This document shows, piece after piece, positions 10,342-22,771 of a DNA stretch of 64,000 nucleotides. The notes below the pieces were generated by a model. That model did not search any database, was not told the DNA's origin, and saw only the letters and a list, made by a program, of their open reading frames with translations. Both the position numbers and the translations under genes were made by a program. Positions within the stretch are counted from its first letter, which is position 1, and the number at the start of each line of letters is the position of its first letter. Source of the stretch: Linum tenue (Eukaryota > Streptophyta > Magnoliopsida > Malpighiales > Linaceae). The stretch is taken from contig CAMGYJ010000002.1 of the NCBI GenBank assembly GCA_946122785.1, positions 19,442,492 to 19,506,491 on the forward strand. The letters are read 5' to 3'.

Positions 10342-11109
10342 CAGCTAAAATTAATACGTAACCCTAACTATAGCCAAACCCTACTTAAACGCCTAAGCCG
10401 CTCGACCACACCCTAAACTTCTCCTAAGTCCTAACCCGTAACCCTACCGTACTCCTTAATTATTCAGCCCACACAACCTCCTTCCTAGACTAGTGATCCC
10501 CTTAAACAACCCGAAGCTACCTAACAAATAACTAAACCCATAACACCCAAAAAGACTATCCTCCCCTGGCCGATTTCCCCGTAAAATAGAAATACTATGC
10601 TGTCAAGCTACTATTAGGTCAAGTGGTCAACTGTGAATATTTGGGTGTAATTTTGAGATTATGTGTAGATTTATAGTTGAGTAACTTCATTCATGAACCG
10701 CAGTTACTTCAAAAAATCCCCTCCCAGGACTAGTTTATATAGTCGTCTCTCGTCTGTGTGGAGTAACTTCAATCATGCATGTCGTATGTACAACACGTAA
10801 TTGTGAATACTTGATTCTAATTTTGAGATTGTGTAAACTTACAAAAGATTCCCTTTAAGTCAAACACTCGATTTGAAGATGATTTTCTTTGGTACCAATG
10901 TGAATAATTGGAACAGTTCAATCTCGTTCCTATATTCCAATTGTCGGGGCAATTACGACGAGGGACCATTAATGGGCTTAATAAATTCGTCACGTGCATG
11001 CAAAGTGATAGTTTTAGCTAGTAGACTAGGGCACTAACGTGTGTCCATGAGATCCAGTGATCCACCACTTGATAAAGGTGAAGGAATTGTGTAGTATGGG
11101 AACACTTTC
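10342..11109. other. Non-coding spacer, duplicated at 62912-63669
   Basis: No gene seen. The same sequence with small indels lies beyond P450 B. It holds C/T-rich 'ccctaa'-like stretches near 10360-10460 that are too irregular to be telomeric. Confidence 0.5.
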
Positions 11110-11786
11110 CGGGTACCATCGTAAATGAGCCGAGCTGAGCCGAATTTTGGTTGAGCTTGACTCGTTAATAAATGAGTTTAGCTCGAGCTCGATCCATTTA
11201 TTAACGAGTCGAGTCGAGTTCGAGCTAGACTTGTTTACTAAATTCTTAGATCGTATTTGATCAATTCATTTTGTATGTCGTGTATGGTACATGTGATTGA
11301 TGTAACGATAAAAAAAATAATCAAATCTTCAACATTAATTAATCTTATATTATAATTTGTAGTTGTTATATTGTTTAATTAATAAATTTTAACTAGTTCA
11401 AATCATGTTATTTCATAGTATCGAAACAATTTTATACATAAATTCTTTATAGAATTAAAAATAAGGCATATTTTCTTACATGTTCAACATGTTAAACTTC
11501 ACATGATGTGAGATATATAATTTAACAATCCTATGAATTATGAAAGTCCAAATTAGATCGATTCGTCCATAAGTCGGTGATCAAGTTGGCCCTCAAACCA
11601 CAATGTTGAGACATCTCATGAGCTCTAAATGAGCCTCTCAACAAGCCACCGAGTCGAGCTAGCTCGCAAGTTGAACAAAGTTAAGCTCAAGCTTGGCTCA
11701 TTAGTAAACTAGTCGAGTTTCGAATAAGTTTTTCCCGATTTGAGCCTCGAGGTGCTCGCGAGTAGCTCGGCTCATTTGCAGTCCTA
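11110..11786. mobile_element. hAT-like element with AAATGAGCCGAGCT inverted repeats
   Basis: AAATGAGCCGAGCT (11123-11136) and its exact complement (11764-11777) bound a region rich in 'gagtcgag' and 'ctcgag' sub-terminal repeats. The right end GCAGTCCTA fits a hAT-type TAGGACTGC terminus; the left end has decayed. The element also begins at about 63670 in the duplicated copy, so it is older than the duplication. No transposase. Confidence 0.6.
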
Positions 11787-11999
11787 ATTTGTACTATTTG
11801 TGAGTGTTTACCCATAAAAAAAACAGCTTGTACCATATCGGTTAAAAACAGGAGTTTAAATAGCTTTACAAGGCCAACTTAATTATAGAGATTAAAATCA
11901 ATTAAGTGGGCCATGTGGATTGGATTTTTGGGCCCATAATCGCATGGCATCATGCGCCACTCAAACCATCTATTCCAAAATTCGGCTAAGTATTGGAGC

Positions 12000-12720
12000 C
12001 ACCCCATGACGTGCCGAGGGGGGTGACCACCATACCGCCACCCCCATTATGTGTCGGGGGGCATCATACTACCACTTCCATGATGTTGGGGGGGGGGGGG
12101 TCGACATACCGCCACTCCCATGATGTGTTGGTGGGGGTGATTGACATATTGCCCCCATGGTATGACTAGGGGATGGTCACCACCAACATACGACCCCCAT
12201 GGGATGCAATACCGTGGAGTGAAATATGGCTAAGTATGGAGAATGATGGTGAGTGGGGAGATCAAAATACCTCCACCCACATGATGTGGTAGGGGGTGAT
12301 CACCTTACCTCCTAGGGCGATGAGAGGTGGTGGTATGATGGAATGATGGCGTGAGTGTGGTTAAAGGTGCCGTTATGGATGGTCATCAGCAATACCCCCA
12401 TGGTATGATCAGAAGGTGATCATCTTGGGTGAAATTTGGCCAAGTCTAGAGATTGTTGACCGAATTTGGCCAAGACGAGGAGGCCCCATGGTGTGATCAC
12501 GGGGTGATCATCATACCCTTTAGTGTGGTGAGGTGGGATGGAAAGTTGGCTAAGTATGTAAGATGATGATTATAGAAAGGAGCAATCCCATGTGGTGGTC
12601 AGGGGGTGGTGATCAACTTACAACCCCCATGAGGTGATCAGGGGGGTCACCAACGTACGCCCCTATGAGGTGATCATACAAGGGTGAGTCAAGTGGCAAT
12701 GGGTCACCCTATCATGCCCT
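12000..12720. repeat. G-rich degenerate tandem repeat
   Basis: Degenerate units of roughly 50-60 bp built on 'cccatgatgtg..gggggtgatcaccatacc' recur about a dozen times, with a G-run at 12089-12100 and repeated 'gtgatcac' palindromes. No ORF of note. Confidence 0.65.
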
Positions 12721-14191
12721 AGCCATTTTTCTCTACAGACAAGCAAAGCTACAGAGAAGATACCAAGATTAGGGAGTAAAGTCTCAAGAGGAGGGCACTA
12801 CCGTCGTTAGGGATCAGTTGAGCAGTTGAATAGAGTAACCGTCACTCCACATCAGCAGAGCGGTTTTTGAAAGCATTTACATCTTGTGGCTATAAATTGA
12901 AGGTGAAGACAACAGAGGAGGGATTCGCCAAAGACACACCAGACAACCCATTGTCAAATTTTATCCATTATCTTTTACACTACAAATGTAGTCATAGCCA
13001 TAGTCATAGTTGTGGAGCTCTCAATGAACCTCCATAGGAGTAGGGTTAATTTAATGTAGACTTGCCTCGTAGTTATCAAACATATTGAACACCCTTGTTT
13101 GAACTTTGTTCAAAGAGGTGTAAACTGTGTTGTTTAACCGTTTGTTTGGAAATAAAAAGATGCAATTCAATTATGTTCATCTAGATTTTTCTCGTCGGGA
13201 AAACAGTGAGCTAACTGAACTGGAAAAGGTTACAAGAACTAAATGACACCAGTCACAAAATGTAGAGATTTTGCTGGGATATGCTTCCTTACCTTCTGGT
13301 ATGTATGCTTTGGGGATATTTTTAGGTGTTTTGTGTTAAGTTTGTTGATTGGACAAGTAACCTTTGTTTATTTGCTAGCAAAAAAGACCTTCTCTTTGGA
13401 TCCTAGTTTATTGGGTTTGATTTTTATCGGTTTGCGTTAGGGCTTCGGTCGTTGAATTGACTTTCTTAATATTCTTTTATTCGTTTATCTGAGCGATCTA
13501 ATGAAAAAAACAACTTAGCATCATTTCCCGAGAAGAGTTTCATTATTGAGCTGTGTGATAATCATTTATAACCAAATAATTAAATAGATAGTCGCGATGT
13601 TAGTTCGTGAATGACTGATGATATCGAATATGACCGGACTATAGTACTACGCTGTTAGTTTTGAGTGATGTTGCTATTTTGATTATTTTATTAATTTCAA
13701 ATGATTTCAGCTTTCATTTTTATAATAATAATGTACAAATCTGTAAATTACATGCAATTACTTTTCTATTTACTTTTATTTCAGTATGTGTGGAACTTAA
13801 TCAATACAACTTCAGTAACTCTTCCAATATCCATTACAATGACAAATTTATGAGTATTTTTTTTTTGAATTTATCATTATATTAAAAAAATCAATCATCA
13901 AAATTTAAAAATGGATCAATATCCCAACCATTACATAGCCAGAGTGTGACATTCACGAAGAAAGTTGTTAAGAAAATATATAGCATTAGTGCCCGTCTTT
14001 CATACTTGGTGGGATTTTTTTGGTTGTTAAAATTTGTTAAAATTTGTTAAAGTTTATTCTTTAAGTTGCATCATCATATTTATATTCAGGAGAAACATTA
14101 ATTATGTTTGGTTGATTAAGTGTAATTTGTAAATTTATAGGTGTTTGTTATTACAAATAAAAAATCAAATCATCAATCGTGTTTAATTAGT
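12721..14191. other. Intergenic region, possible solo-LTR remnant
   Basis: No gene I can support. At 12890-13170 a 'tataaattg' promoter-like stretch, T-rich leader and 'aataaaaag' signal resemble the R/U5 region of an LTR, but no boundaries or duplication are visible. The rest is AT-rich. Confidence 0.3.
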
Positions 14192-14201
14192 TGCTAAAAT
14201 G

Positions 14202-14838
14202 GGGAAGGCTAGCATGCTAACACTTTTTTTGTTAGCATAGTGATAACACTTGTTCCAGCCAATATGAACATTTCGTTTGGATAACTTTTCCATTTAAATG
14301 AGTTGACCACAATTAATAAAGAGAAAAGAAAGGAGAGGCACACAGGTCATTAATAAAAATTGGGAGAAAGGGAGGAGGCCAGGACAAGCCATCCTTTTTG
14401 CATTTAATGTGAGGAAGGGAGGAGGACCACTGAAGTAGACCAGAAACTTTTCAAAGTAGGCTAGAACCTCCTCATAGTAAGTCAGAACCTCAAAGTAGGT
14501 CACAAGTTTCTTAGCAGTGGACCTGTTTGTAAATTTTAAAAAGTTTAGGTACAAAATGTAAGAAATAAAAATTTCAGATACTATTTAATTTTCATTGTTT
14601 TTTAGGACTCAAATATAAAAAATAAATTTAGGTACTAAATATTAATATCTATTAAATTCATGTACCGAAACTGTAATCTGTAAATGAAACATAGAAAAGT
14701 AACGTGAATGAAAAGGGGACGAGAATGAAAAGAGAAGAGGAAAGGGAAGAGGAAGGGAGATGAGATAGTTACTATAATACTTTTAGTGTAAGTGTTAAAA
14801 ATGATACTAACACAAATTTTAGCACCCTATTCACTCCC
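14202..14838. mobile_element. Mutator-like MITE, 637 bp
   Basis: The flanks carry a near-perfect 10-bp duplication (TGCTAAAATG at 14192-14201, TGCTAAAGTG at 14839-14848). The ends begin GGGAAGGCTAGCATGCTAAC and, on the other strand, GGGAGTGAATAGGGTGCTAA, a diverged inverted repeat. The duplication length and GGGA ends fit Mutator-like elements. The interior is non-coding. Confidence 0.65.
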
Positions 14839-14848
14839 TGCTAAAGTG

Positions 14849-15191
14849 TAACTTTTATATTTGTGGGTGTTCTTTATTGATTTTTGATAGGTCAAATATA
14901 ATCGAAACAATGTTTGGATCGATCTAATCAAACCGAAAGCAATGTAGTACACGTAAGAGATTCACCAATAGGGAAATTTTGTAATTGCAACTAGTGACGG
15001 GCACAACCAGCTGGCTGGATTCAGTTGTCAATCACGTAAATAATAGTGACAATTTGTATTCGAGTACGTATTGGTATAAGAAAATCTTTATTCCTTCAAA
15101 TACTCTAAACATTCGAACCGATTTGAATAATAAGAGAACAAAATTATCAAAATAGTTCAACCATTCGAAAGGATGAACACCATACTATTTT
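14849..15191. other. AT-rich spacer
   Basis: No gene, repeat or regulatory element that I can support. Confidence 0.4.
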
Positions 15192-15246
15192 CTGAAGAAT
15201 TATATAATTTATCTGGCTAGGAAAACTAATAAATGAGCATGAGGTA
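15192..15246 (-). pseudogene. Short duplicate of Helitron Rep segment
   Basis: These ~55 bases repeat the 16822-16874 segment that encodes the HUH region of the Helitron Rep relic, next to the RPA-like end. This is a partial internal duplication or a second broken copy. Confidence 0.5.
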
Positions 15247-15355
15247 CCGACATATTAATAACTAATCGTCTAAAATCCTTTTACGAAAATGAAAGAAAAT
15301 CACCACGCAAGGGAACCGACTTCTAAATAAATACCAATTAAAATGAACCTTCTAT

Positions 15356-16251
15356 TTACTCTTTATCGTTACATATGGTTACATGTTTTCTTTTTGGCTT
15401 GTTTGCACTTCCTCCTGCATGAGCAACAACCTCATCGTCACCATTGATAATCTTTTCATATTCATTAGTGACACATCTATCTCCAATATCAATTGGCTCT
15501 TCCTTCTTCTCTTCGATTTTAGTTCTCTCTTCCTTGTTTTCATGCATTTCATTAAGCACAAAAAATTGAAGTTAAAATATATTTTCAAATAGAAATCATC
15601 TTTTCATTGGAGTAGAATTGGTGTCGTCCAATTTACGAACATTATCCTGCATTTTTTCTTCCTCATGAACAATGTTCTTCTTCTAAAGATCATCATCATC
15701 TCTAACGCCGAATCTATTACCATTTACCTCCACCTAATTGATTATCATTTTTTTCAAATATAATTTACCTCGATCAAGTCAGGAAGATCGTCGGTCGGTT
15801 GGTCTTCCTCTTCCTTCCCTATCTTGAAAATTTTGTACTCGATGGTTGAATTAGCGATGTTGTAATATGTGAGCTTGATGCCGAACTCTAATGTCATTCC
15901 CTCAATTTGTAAGAGATGAGTAGGTGATGGTCCTCTAATTCGATCGTTGTCTTGGAATATCCTTTTAACTGATATTCCAAAAAATCGAGTTCCCACGCTA
16001 TCCATATCAACAAAGTCAACCTCTCCTGTATCGCCAACCACTCTAAGGTTGACCTTGAATCTGTATAACAATGATAATGACATAAAAAAAATGTTGAAGT
16101 ACATGTAAAATTTTTGTAGTTGATGAAGACAAAATATTGTCCGCATATCAATTTTTGAATTTATGAAACCAATCTCCTGATATCGGTTTACATTAACCCT
16201 ATGTAATTTAAAATTGTAATATATATCTAGGTTAGCTTGTATCGGTACCAT
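15356..16251 (-). pseudogene. RPA-like (OB-fold) protein relic of a Helitron
   Basis: On the minus strand an ORF (16251-15754) reads FKVNLRVVGDTGEVDFVDMD, which resembles the OB-fold of replication factor A large subunits carried by plant Helitrons. The acidic/basic tail at 15559-15356 (ending in KPKRKHV...) probably is the C-terminus in another frame. RPA-like proteins bind single-stranded DNA and accompany the Rep/helicase in plant Helitrons. The first ~50 residues look like read-through of non-coding DNA. With the Rep relic upstream in the same orientation, I interpret this as the 3' part of one degraded Helitron. Confidence 0.6.
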
Positions 16252-16719
16252 GCATTGTATACCTCAAAATTATTCAATTAGTACATCCCTTGAAAATATA
16301 AAGAGGTAAAGGGAAGTGCACGCCAATCAAGCATTGCTAATTATTACTATGGCATCAATCTCCTGGATTTTCTTTATATTAACAATATTTTATTTTATAT
16401 TATACTATGTATGTAAGTTGTTGGACTTTGGTCTTTGGGCCATACATTGCTAATTATTAAGAAAAATGTTATATTTTGTACATTAGTAACATAATCTATG
16501 CATTTATCAAAAAATAATATAAATTATATTTGTTGGTTGGATTACCTTGTTGTCGTTTTGATGTGTTTGTACAATTCCCACTGAAGTACCTCATTGGAGT
16601 CTTATCGAGTTTTTGTGGGCAGATTTTGTAGTCAGTATAGCACCACCCATTCTTACAGAATATATACATTCCTACATATCACAAAAATTGTTAGCATTTG
16701 ATAGTTAATGTCTTGACAT

Positions 16720-17870
16720 CGAGAAATGTTTAGAGCATATACCATTAGTTGTTCATGGAGTTTTTCGGGATATGCTTTAGGATATGGGATTTCAACAGAT
16801 ATAACTGCATCTATTCCTGAAGAACTATATAATTTATTTTCAGCGGCCAGGAAAACTAATAAATGAGCATGAGGTAGACCACGTTTTTGAATTCAATGGC
16901 CATGACATCTGCAATGGAAAAAATATCATAATAATTAAAATTGTAAAGTAATAGTTAGCAAACAAATAACGAACTATGGATGCTTAAAGTAAAACTATTG
17001 AATCTAACTTACATGCACATGTTTTCCCAAAATATTTATTCTCCAAAATCTCCATCGGCAATTGATGTAACTTCAGTTTGAAAACTCGTGCGAGGACAAA
17101 ACTCTATTAGGATCTTTTTGCTAGTAGTAGTTCTTATGAAATCAAGGATGCATGTATTGGATCTCAGGCCAAGCAGGATTACATGTAAATGTAATGAAAA
17201 TATCTGAATATCCTGCCCATTTACAAATTGCCATAACAACCTAGAAGCTTCCATACTTATATTGAGGACTACCTGTATGCGATGAAGCTAAAATTACATG
17301 CTTTCCCCTTAAACTGGTATCTTAATGACCTCTCAAGTAAGAATCCAAAAGACCTTGGTAGTAATGTTGTCGCAACTTTGTTTGATTGTTTCTAAACGCT
17401 CTGCCTCAACCAATGCATATGCATTAACAACATATTTTTGGAAAACTTTTCACACAATAGCAATGTGTTTAATTCTTCCAGTCTTGTTTGGAGTCTATAA
17501 CTGCAAAAACCACCTTGGGTCACATTCTTCTCATTGTATCCATCTGCACCCTCAATGCTAGAATATGTAATGTTTGGATACCAACCAACCTCGCCATGTG
17601 GGAATAATATGAGATATTGCAAAGCCATTTAACTGGGACGATATATACTAATTTGTTCCAGTTCTTGACTTTGATACGGGACAACAATATGAGGAGAAAA
17701 TGTTTGTCTCTCAGTTCACCTACAATTAGATTAGTGACGTCATTTGTAGATGGAAAATCATATTCTCTACCATCCCCTTCTCTTTTAGCAAGTACATTAA
17801 TTTCAACTTGTTACCATTCACTCTATCCCTTGCAGATCGAAATGTCTTTACTAAGATATTAATTGAATCT
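16720..17870 (-). pseudogene. Helitron Rep (HUH nuclease, N-terminal domain) relic
   Basis: Minus-strand frames broken by frameshifts and stops keep Helitron Rep features in order: a NLIVGELRD block near 17740-17700, MALQYLILFPHGEVGW at 17628-17580 followed by the YRLQTRLEE block, and the HUH site GLPHAHL at 16880-16860 followed by an IDAVISVEIPYP block. In intact Helitrons this rolling-circle nuclease nicks and rejoins DNA ends. The PIF1 helicase domain is not visible. The relic is too broken to be active and is the only coding trace of an autonomous Helitron here. Confidence 0.75.
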
Positions 17871-18196
17871 AATATCGCCTGCAATTGTTAAATAATTAAA
17901 TCGTGCAAAGGATTTGAAGTTGGATTCGAGAATAAACAATATAACATGTTTGGAGTTCATTGGCAGTGTCATAGATGCAGAGTTGAGAAAATTTTGGTCT
18001 AATGCTTACAATAGGTATCAGGCTAGCGATTCGATGGTTAGATTCGAAAAATATTATATTTATTAAAATTCCAACAATATAAGAGATACATTGATTAAAA
18101 ATTGTTAGAACTCAAATATAAGAGATACATTGATTAAAATTCCAACAATATAATACATGAAGGAAAATAAAATAACTAAAATATTTATAAACCTAG
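17871..18196. other. AT-rich spacer before the LTR element
   Basis: Contains a short direct repeat ('aagagatacattgattaaaa', near 18079 and 18120). No gene seen. Confidence 0.4.
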
Positions 18197-19759
18197 TGAT
18201 GACTCGATATTTGCACAGGTTTTCCCCTTTGTTCCTTGATCGTTTAAGCTTGCATTATTGCTTCTTTGGCCTATTTTACGCTAGGTTGTGTTCCTTTGTC
18301 ACATTTCAGGTCCTAGCACATAAAGTGAAGCATAGGCGCAAGTTTCAAGTCAATCAGAGATCAATTGGCGATTCGGGAGAAGAAACTCTGGCATGACTTG
18401 AAGAAGAATGGATTTCTACCTCACTTAATGGACAAAGAATCGTGCAAGTTTGACATGGAAAGAAAGAGGACGAGACTACGAGTGTCTGGGATCAAACGGC
18501 GACTGATTCGAAGTCCGGACGAGGGAGAAACGAAGCATTGAATATAGGAGAACAGGTTCGGAAGTAAAAACACGGGCAGGAGGCCTTCAAAACACGGTCG
18601 TGTTCTGTGACCGTGCTTTTACTGCCGAGAGCAAATCCGAGTTTGGCAGACATGAGCTGATTACACGGGCAGGGCCGAGACAAAGCACGGGCGTGTTCTC
18701 CCAAAGCACGGCTGTGTTCTCCCTAAAGCACGGCCGTGTTTTCACCAACATGTGGCCGTGTAATTAACCCTAGCCAAAGCACGGGCGGGCTGAGGCAAAG
18801 CACGGCCGTGCCCTCGACAGTGCTTTGACCAATGATGCCCTTTTAGGCAGATTTCAGCCAAAAAGAGAGGGGATTCGAGTTTTAGAGAGATAGAACGATT
18901 CCTAGAGAGAGAAAGCGACGAACAAGAGTCTCCAAGTGCCCTAGATCGATCTTCAACACCATTGGAGCTTGGTTTGAGCTTGGAGAAGTGCCGATTCAAC
19001 GTCCAGGAGCAGAAATCCATCTTCACAGTATGATTTCCGCATCTGATTCTGCTTTTGCTTCTCTCTCCATGGAGTAGTTCTCCCATTCATCTGGGTGTGG
19101 GAAACCCTAGTTATGTATGTTGAGATTGATTGTATGAACCCAAGTACTGATTCTGTGATTGATTATATTCGATTGAGGTTTTATGATTGAATGACTTGAA
19201 TCCTGATCAAATTCCTGTTGTTTCTGCTTTAACCTAGAATGAGAATATCTGCCTAGGTTAATAGAGTATCCTTGATTGAAGGTAGGGAGTTGGTGACTTT
19301 AGTCGAGGAGCCAACTCACTATTCTGTACCGGATTTACTCCGGTAGTGGAGGTTTTGTTCTTAGGGCCTCAATCTGTCGACTCCGGTGGAGGTTAGTCGC
19401 CCGCTAGAGAGTCAGATTGAGAGGGTCTGAAGACCTTTAGTCGAGACTTCAGGCTGTTTAAGAACCTTCCGCAGTATAATCTTCATAGAAACTGAACTTG
19501 GTAATTACAATCCGGCTTAACTACAGTCTAGGGGGAACCATATCCGGGTGACCTCTTTAACCTGAATACAACCAGTTTACTTGCTTTGTTTGTTTGGTAG
19601 TTTAGACTTGCACTCCAGTTTTATTGCTAGATAACAAGAACTCACTGAGTAGTCACCAAATCTAGGACCCGGGTTGACATATAAACCTAACCCGCTATAC
19701 TACGCTTTAGGAAGTGGTTTCACTTGGCCAATTCCTAGGGTGACAGTAGAGTCGAGTCA
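18197..19759 (+). repeat. 5' LTR of element 2
   Basis: Begins TGATGACTCG and ends GAGTCA, a short TGA/TCA inverted terminus. The U3 region holds several CACGGCCGTG-type palindromes (about 18592-18815), two of them mutated in this copy. The boundaries come from comparison with the 3' LTR. Confidence 0.9.
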
Positions 19760-19765
19760 AGTTTT

Positions 19766-19783
19766 TGGCGCCGTTGCCGGGGA
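19766..19783 (+). promoter_or_regulatory. Primer-binding site (tRNA-Asp)
   Basis: TGGCGCCGTTGCCGGGGA is complementary to the 3' end of plant tRNA-Asp(GUC), 6 bases after the LTR end. Confidence 0.95.
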
Positions 19784-19900
19784 CGGCTAGGTTGTTGAAG
19801 AAAAGTGATTTCTGTTACTCTAGCTTTTCTTTTCGCTTTGTTTGCTTTGTCCCACTTGTGCCTTCACGGGTTTGCTTGCTTGAGTGTGTGCAGATAGTGC

Positions 19901-22708
19901 ATGACCCGTAGCCAGTCAGGAGGTTTACTGCCGTTGGATCCAGAGCTTGAACGCACTTGCCGCCAACTTAGGAGACAGCAGCGAGCTAGACTGGTTACGG
20001 GAGAGCGCATAGACGGCCACTTGACCAGCGATTCTGAGGAAGAGTACGAGATGGAGGGCGAAGACATCCCACAACTGGGGAATGCTCGACAGGCTCCCCC
20101 GGTGAATCAGCATCCACCACCACCGCCGGGTCCCACTTTGGAGTACTACTACACTCCACGGATTGCTGACATCCGCCCGGTCATCCTCTATCCACCCATC
20201 CCAGCAAATAACTTCGAGATCAAGCCAGGATGGATTCAGCTCATCACATCCTCTATCCAGTTCCATGGCTTGAAGGATGAGGAAGCCCGGGCACACCTTT
20301 CCCGTTTTCTGCAGCTGACGAACGGGTTCAAGCTGAATGGTGTTCCGGATGAGGCAATCCGCCTTCACCTCTTCCCCCATTCTCTGGCGGGGAATGCTAA
20401 GAGGTGGTTGGAGACCCAGCCCCCACTGTCCATCACTTCTTGGGACGATCTGGCGGATAAGTTCGTGCACAGATATTATCCGGCATCGAAGACTACTGAG
20501 ATTCAGCGGGAGATCACTCATTTCCGCCAAGAGCCAGATGAGTCCCTTCGTGATGCATGGGAGCGGTACATGGGATACTTCTGGCAGTGTCCCCATCATG
20601 GCTTCAGCGATGCTTTCACAGTGGGGAATTTCTACAGTGCCATCACCCCAGACAGCTAGAGGGTGATCGAGTCTCTATGCCCAGGAGGGGATATCCTTAC
20701 TAAGACTCCACCCGAGCTGAACCAGATGATCAGTACCTTGGCTGCCCGCGATCATTCCTGGGGGCAGAGCAGCAGAGGCAGGCACTCCCGGGACCGTGGT
20801 GTGCATGCTATGGAGGCCAGATCCGGGTTAGAGCAGCAGGTGGCTGAGTTGATGCAGACACTGAAGCAGCCCAACAGTCTCCTTCCGGGCCGAGGTGTAG
20901 CTGCGCCTCCAGTAGCTCAGGGTCAGTGGTGTGAGAGTCCAAACCATCTGGTGGAGGACTGCCAGGCTATGCGGGAGTCCTCTACTCCCCAAGAACAGTT
21001 GGCTTTCATCGCCAATGCTCGGCGCCTCGATCCATACAGTAGCACATACAATGAGGGATGGCGCCAGCATCCCAACTTCGCCTGGAGCAACAACACCAGT
21101 AAACCACCTGGTTTCCCAGCACCAGCAGGTGGTTTCCAGCAGAGGCAGCCTTTCCAGGCTAGGCAAGGGCAGCCATTCCAGCAGCCTCAGCGTCAGTATG
21201 CCGAGCCCGCAGCAGCGCCAGCTCCCGATACTCAGATATCCGAGCTGAAGAACGTTTTGGCGGCATTCATGACCACCATCCAGGCGACTATCGCGAGGAT
21301 GGATCAGTCCATAGCTTCCCTGGAGGCAGGCCAGCGAACCCTGGAGGCAGGCCAGAGGAACCAGGGTGCCATTCTGCAGGATCTCCAGCACCAGATAGGG
21401 GACTTAGCTCGCCAGAATACTACCAGGGCACCGGGGACTCTGCCTGCCATCACTGTCCCCAATCCTCGCGGCCCTCACGAGACTGCCCATGCCATTTTCA
21501 CCAGGAGCGGCAGGCCTACATCAGCTGATCCTGCCCCGACCAGGCAGGAGGAACCACTACCTGCTTCAGCACTTCCAGCCGGTGATGCAGAAGTGCGGGT
21601 GGAGAAGGAAGCACCTGCTCCCAAGCCACAACCAGTGGTGAAGGAGCACGTACCCCAGCTTCCCTTCCCCACTCGCCTCCATAAAGATAAGCTGGAGACT
21701 GAGTTTGCCAAGTTCATGGCAATGTTGAAGCAGCTCAACATCAGCGTACCATTTGTGGAGGCACTGTCGAAGATGCCCAAGTACGCGAAGTTCATGAAAG
21801 ATCTCTGCATCAACAAGAAGAAACTTGGGGATCTTTCGACAGTGCTGCTGAGCGAGGAATGTTCTGCCATCCTGCAGAACAAGCTGCCCGAAAAGCGCAA
21901 GGATCCAGGGAGTTTTACTATCCCTCTTACTATTGGCAGCATGCATGTAGGAAAGTCCTTGGCGGACCTAGGAGCTAGCATTAATGTCATGCCATATAAA
22001 TTGTTCAAAAAGCTAGACCTAGGTGAACTTAGCCCTACTAGGATTAGCATTCAGCTAGCTGATCGTTCTGTGGTGCATCCTAGGGGTATCATAGAGGATT
22101 TGCTTGTTAATGTGGGTGCATTCACATATCCTGTTGATTTTGTTATTCTGGATATAAATGATGATGTGGATGTGCCTTTGATTCTGGGTAGACCATTTCT
22201 TGCCACCGCCAAGGCATTGATTGATGTGCATGATGGTAAGCTGATTCTGCGTGCTGGGGATGAACAGGCTACTTTTTCTGTGACTGAGTTTGATCACTGT
22301 GCTATGATTGCTGTCACCCCTGTGCATCCTATTTCTGATCAGGTACACGAGCCTGTCGTGTATCCTTCTGCACCTCTCATTTTGCAGGACCCTCCTATCA
22401 TTCCTTCGCCGCCACTCCATCCAGCCTCGCCTCCGAACAAAAAGCTCAAGGAGGAGTGGCGGCCGACGCCGCAGGTGGCTAAGCCTGTACGGAAGAAGAG
22501 TGGAGACCACTATGAGCTGGTCCCACCCCCAACACCACGACCACCCTGGCCATCCGAGTACTCACTCGCTTGCATCTTGCCGGATGGCCAGGTCGAGCTG
22601 ACCGATGCTGGTGGTTGTCACCGTCGGGTGCACGGTCACCACCTGAAGCTGTACCTCAAGAGCGATGTGGATCCGCTCTTGGAGGCACCTGTTCCTGCAC
22701 CTCCCTGA
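19901..22708 (+). pseudogene. gag-protease polyprotein with in-frame amber stop and pol tail
   Basis: One frame runs from the ATG at 19901 to 22708, broken only by TAG at 20657-20659. The first 252 codons hold a Retrotrans_gag domain (about residues 140-235: LAGNAKRWLETQP, then KFVHRYYPA). After the stop come a degenerate zinc knuckle (CESPNHLVEDC, first Cys lost), a Gln-rich stretch and an aspartic protease with the plant-type DLGAS active site (about 21967-21981) and ILGRPFL. The C-terminus HGHHLKLYL resembles the integrase end of Ty3/gypsy polyproteins, so RT, RNase H and integrase core were deleted. A single point change could have made the stop. Gag assembles virus-like particles and the protease cuts the polyprotein. 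Confidence 0.85.
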
Positions 22709-22753
22709 GTATCCACCATGGGCGTCCAGCTAAAAGACGGTAAAGAAGCGGTT

Positions 22754-22771
22754 GTGGGGAGGCAACCCCAT
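22754..22771 (+). other. Conserved hairpin with AGGCAA loop, element 2
   Basis: GTGGGG-AGGCAA-CCCCAT pairs over 6 bp (outermost G-U). Compared with 2084-2101, the third pair changed from U-A to G-C on both sides while the loop is unchanged. It lies 45 bases after the ORF stop. Confidence 0.7.

Noticed and set aside
13243..13440. Hydrophobic 65-codon ORF
   Set aside because: Looks like T-rich non-coding DNA; no homologue recognised.
20663..22708. Separate gene starting at the Met of 20663
   Set aside because: Same frame as gag, right after the TAG; it is the continuation of the polyprotein.
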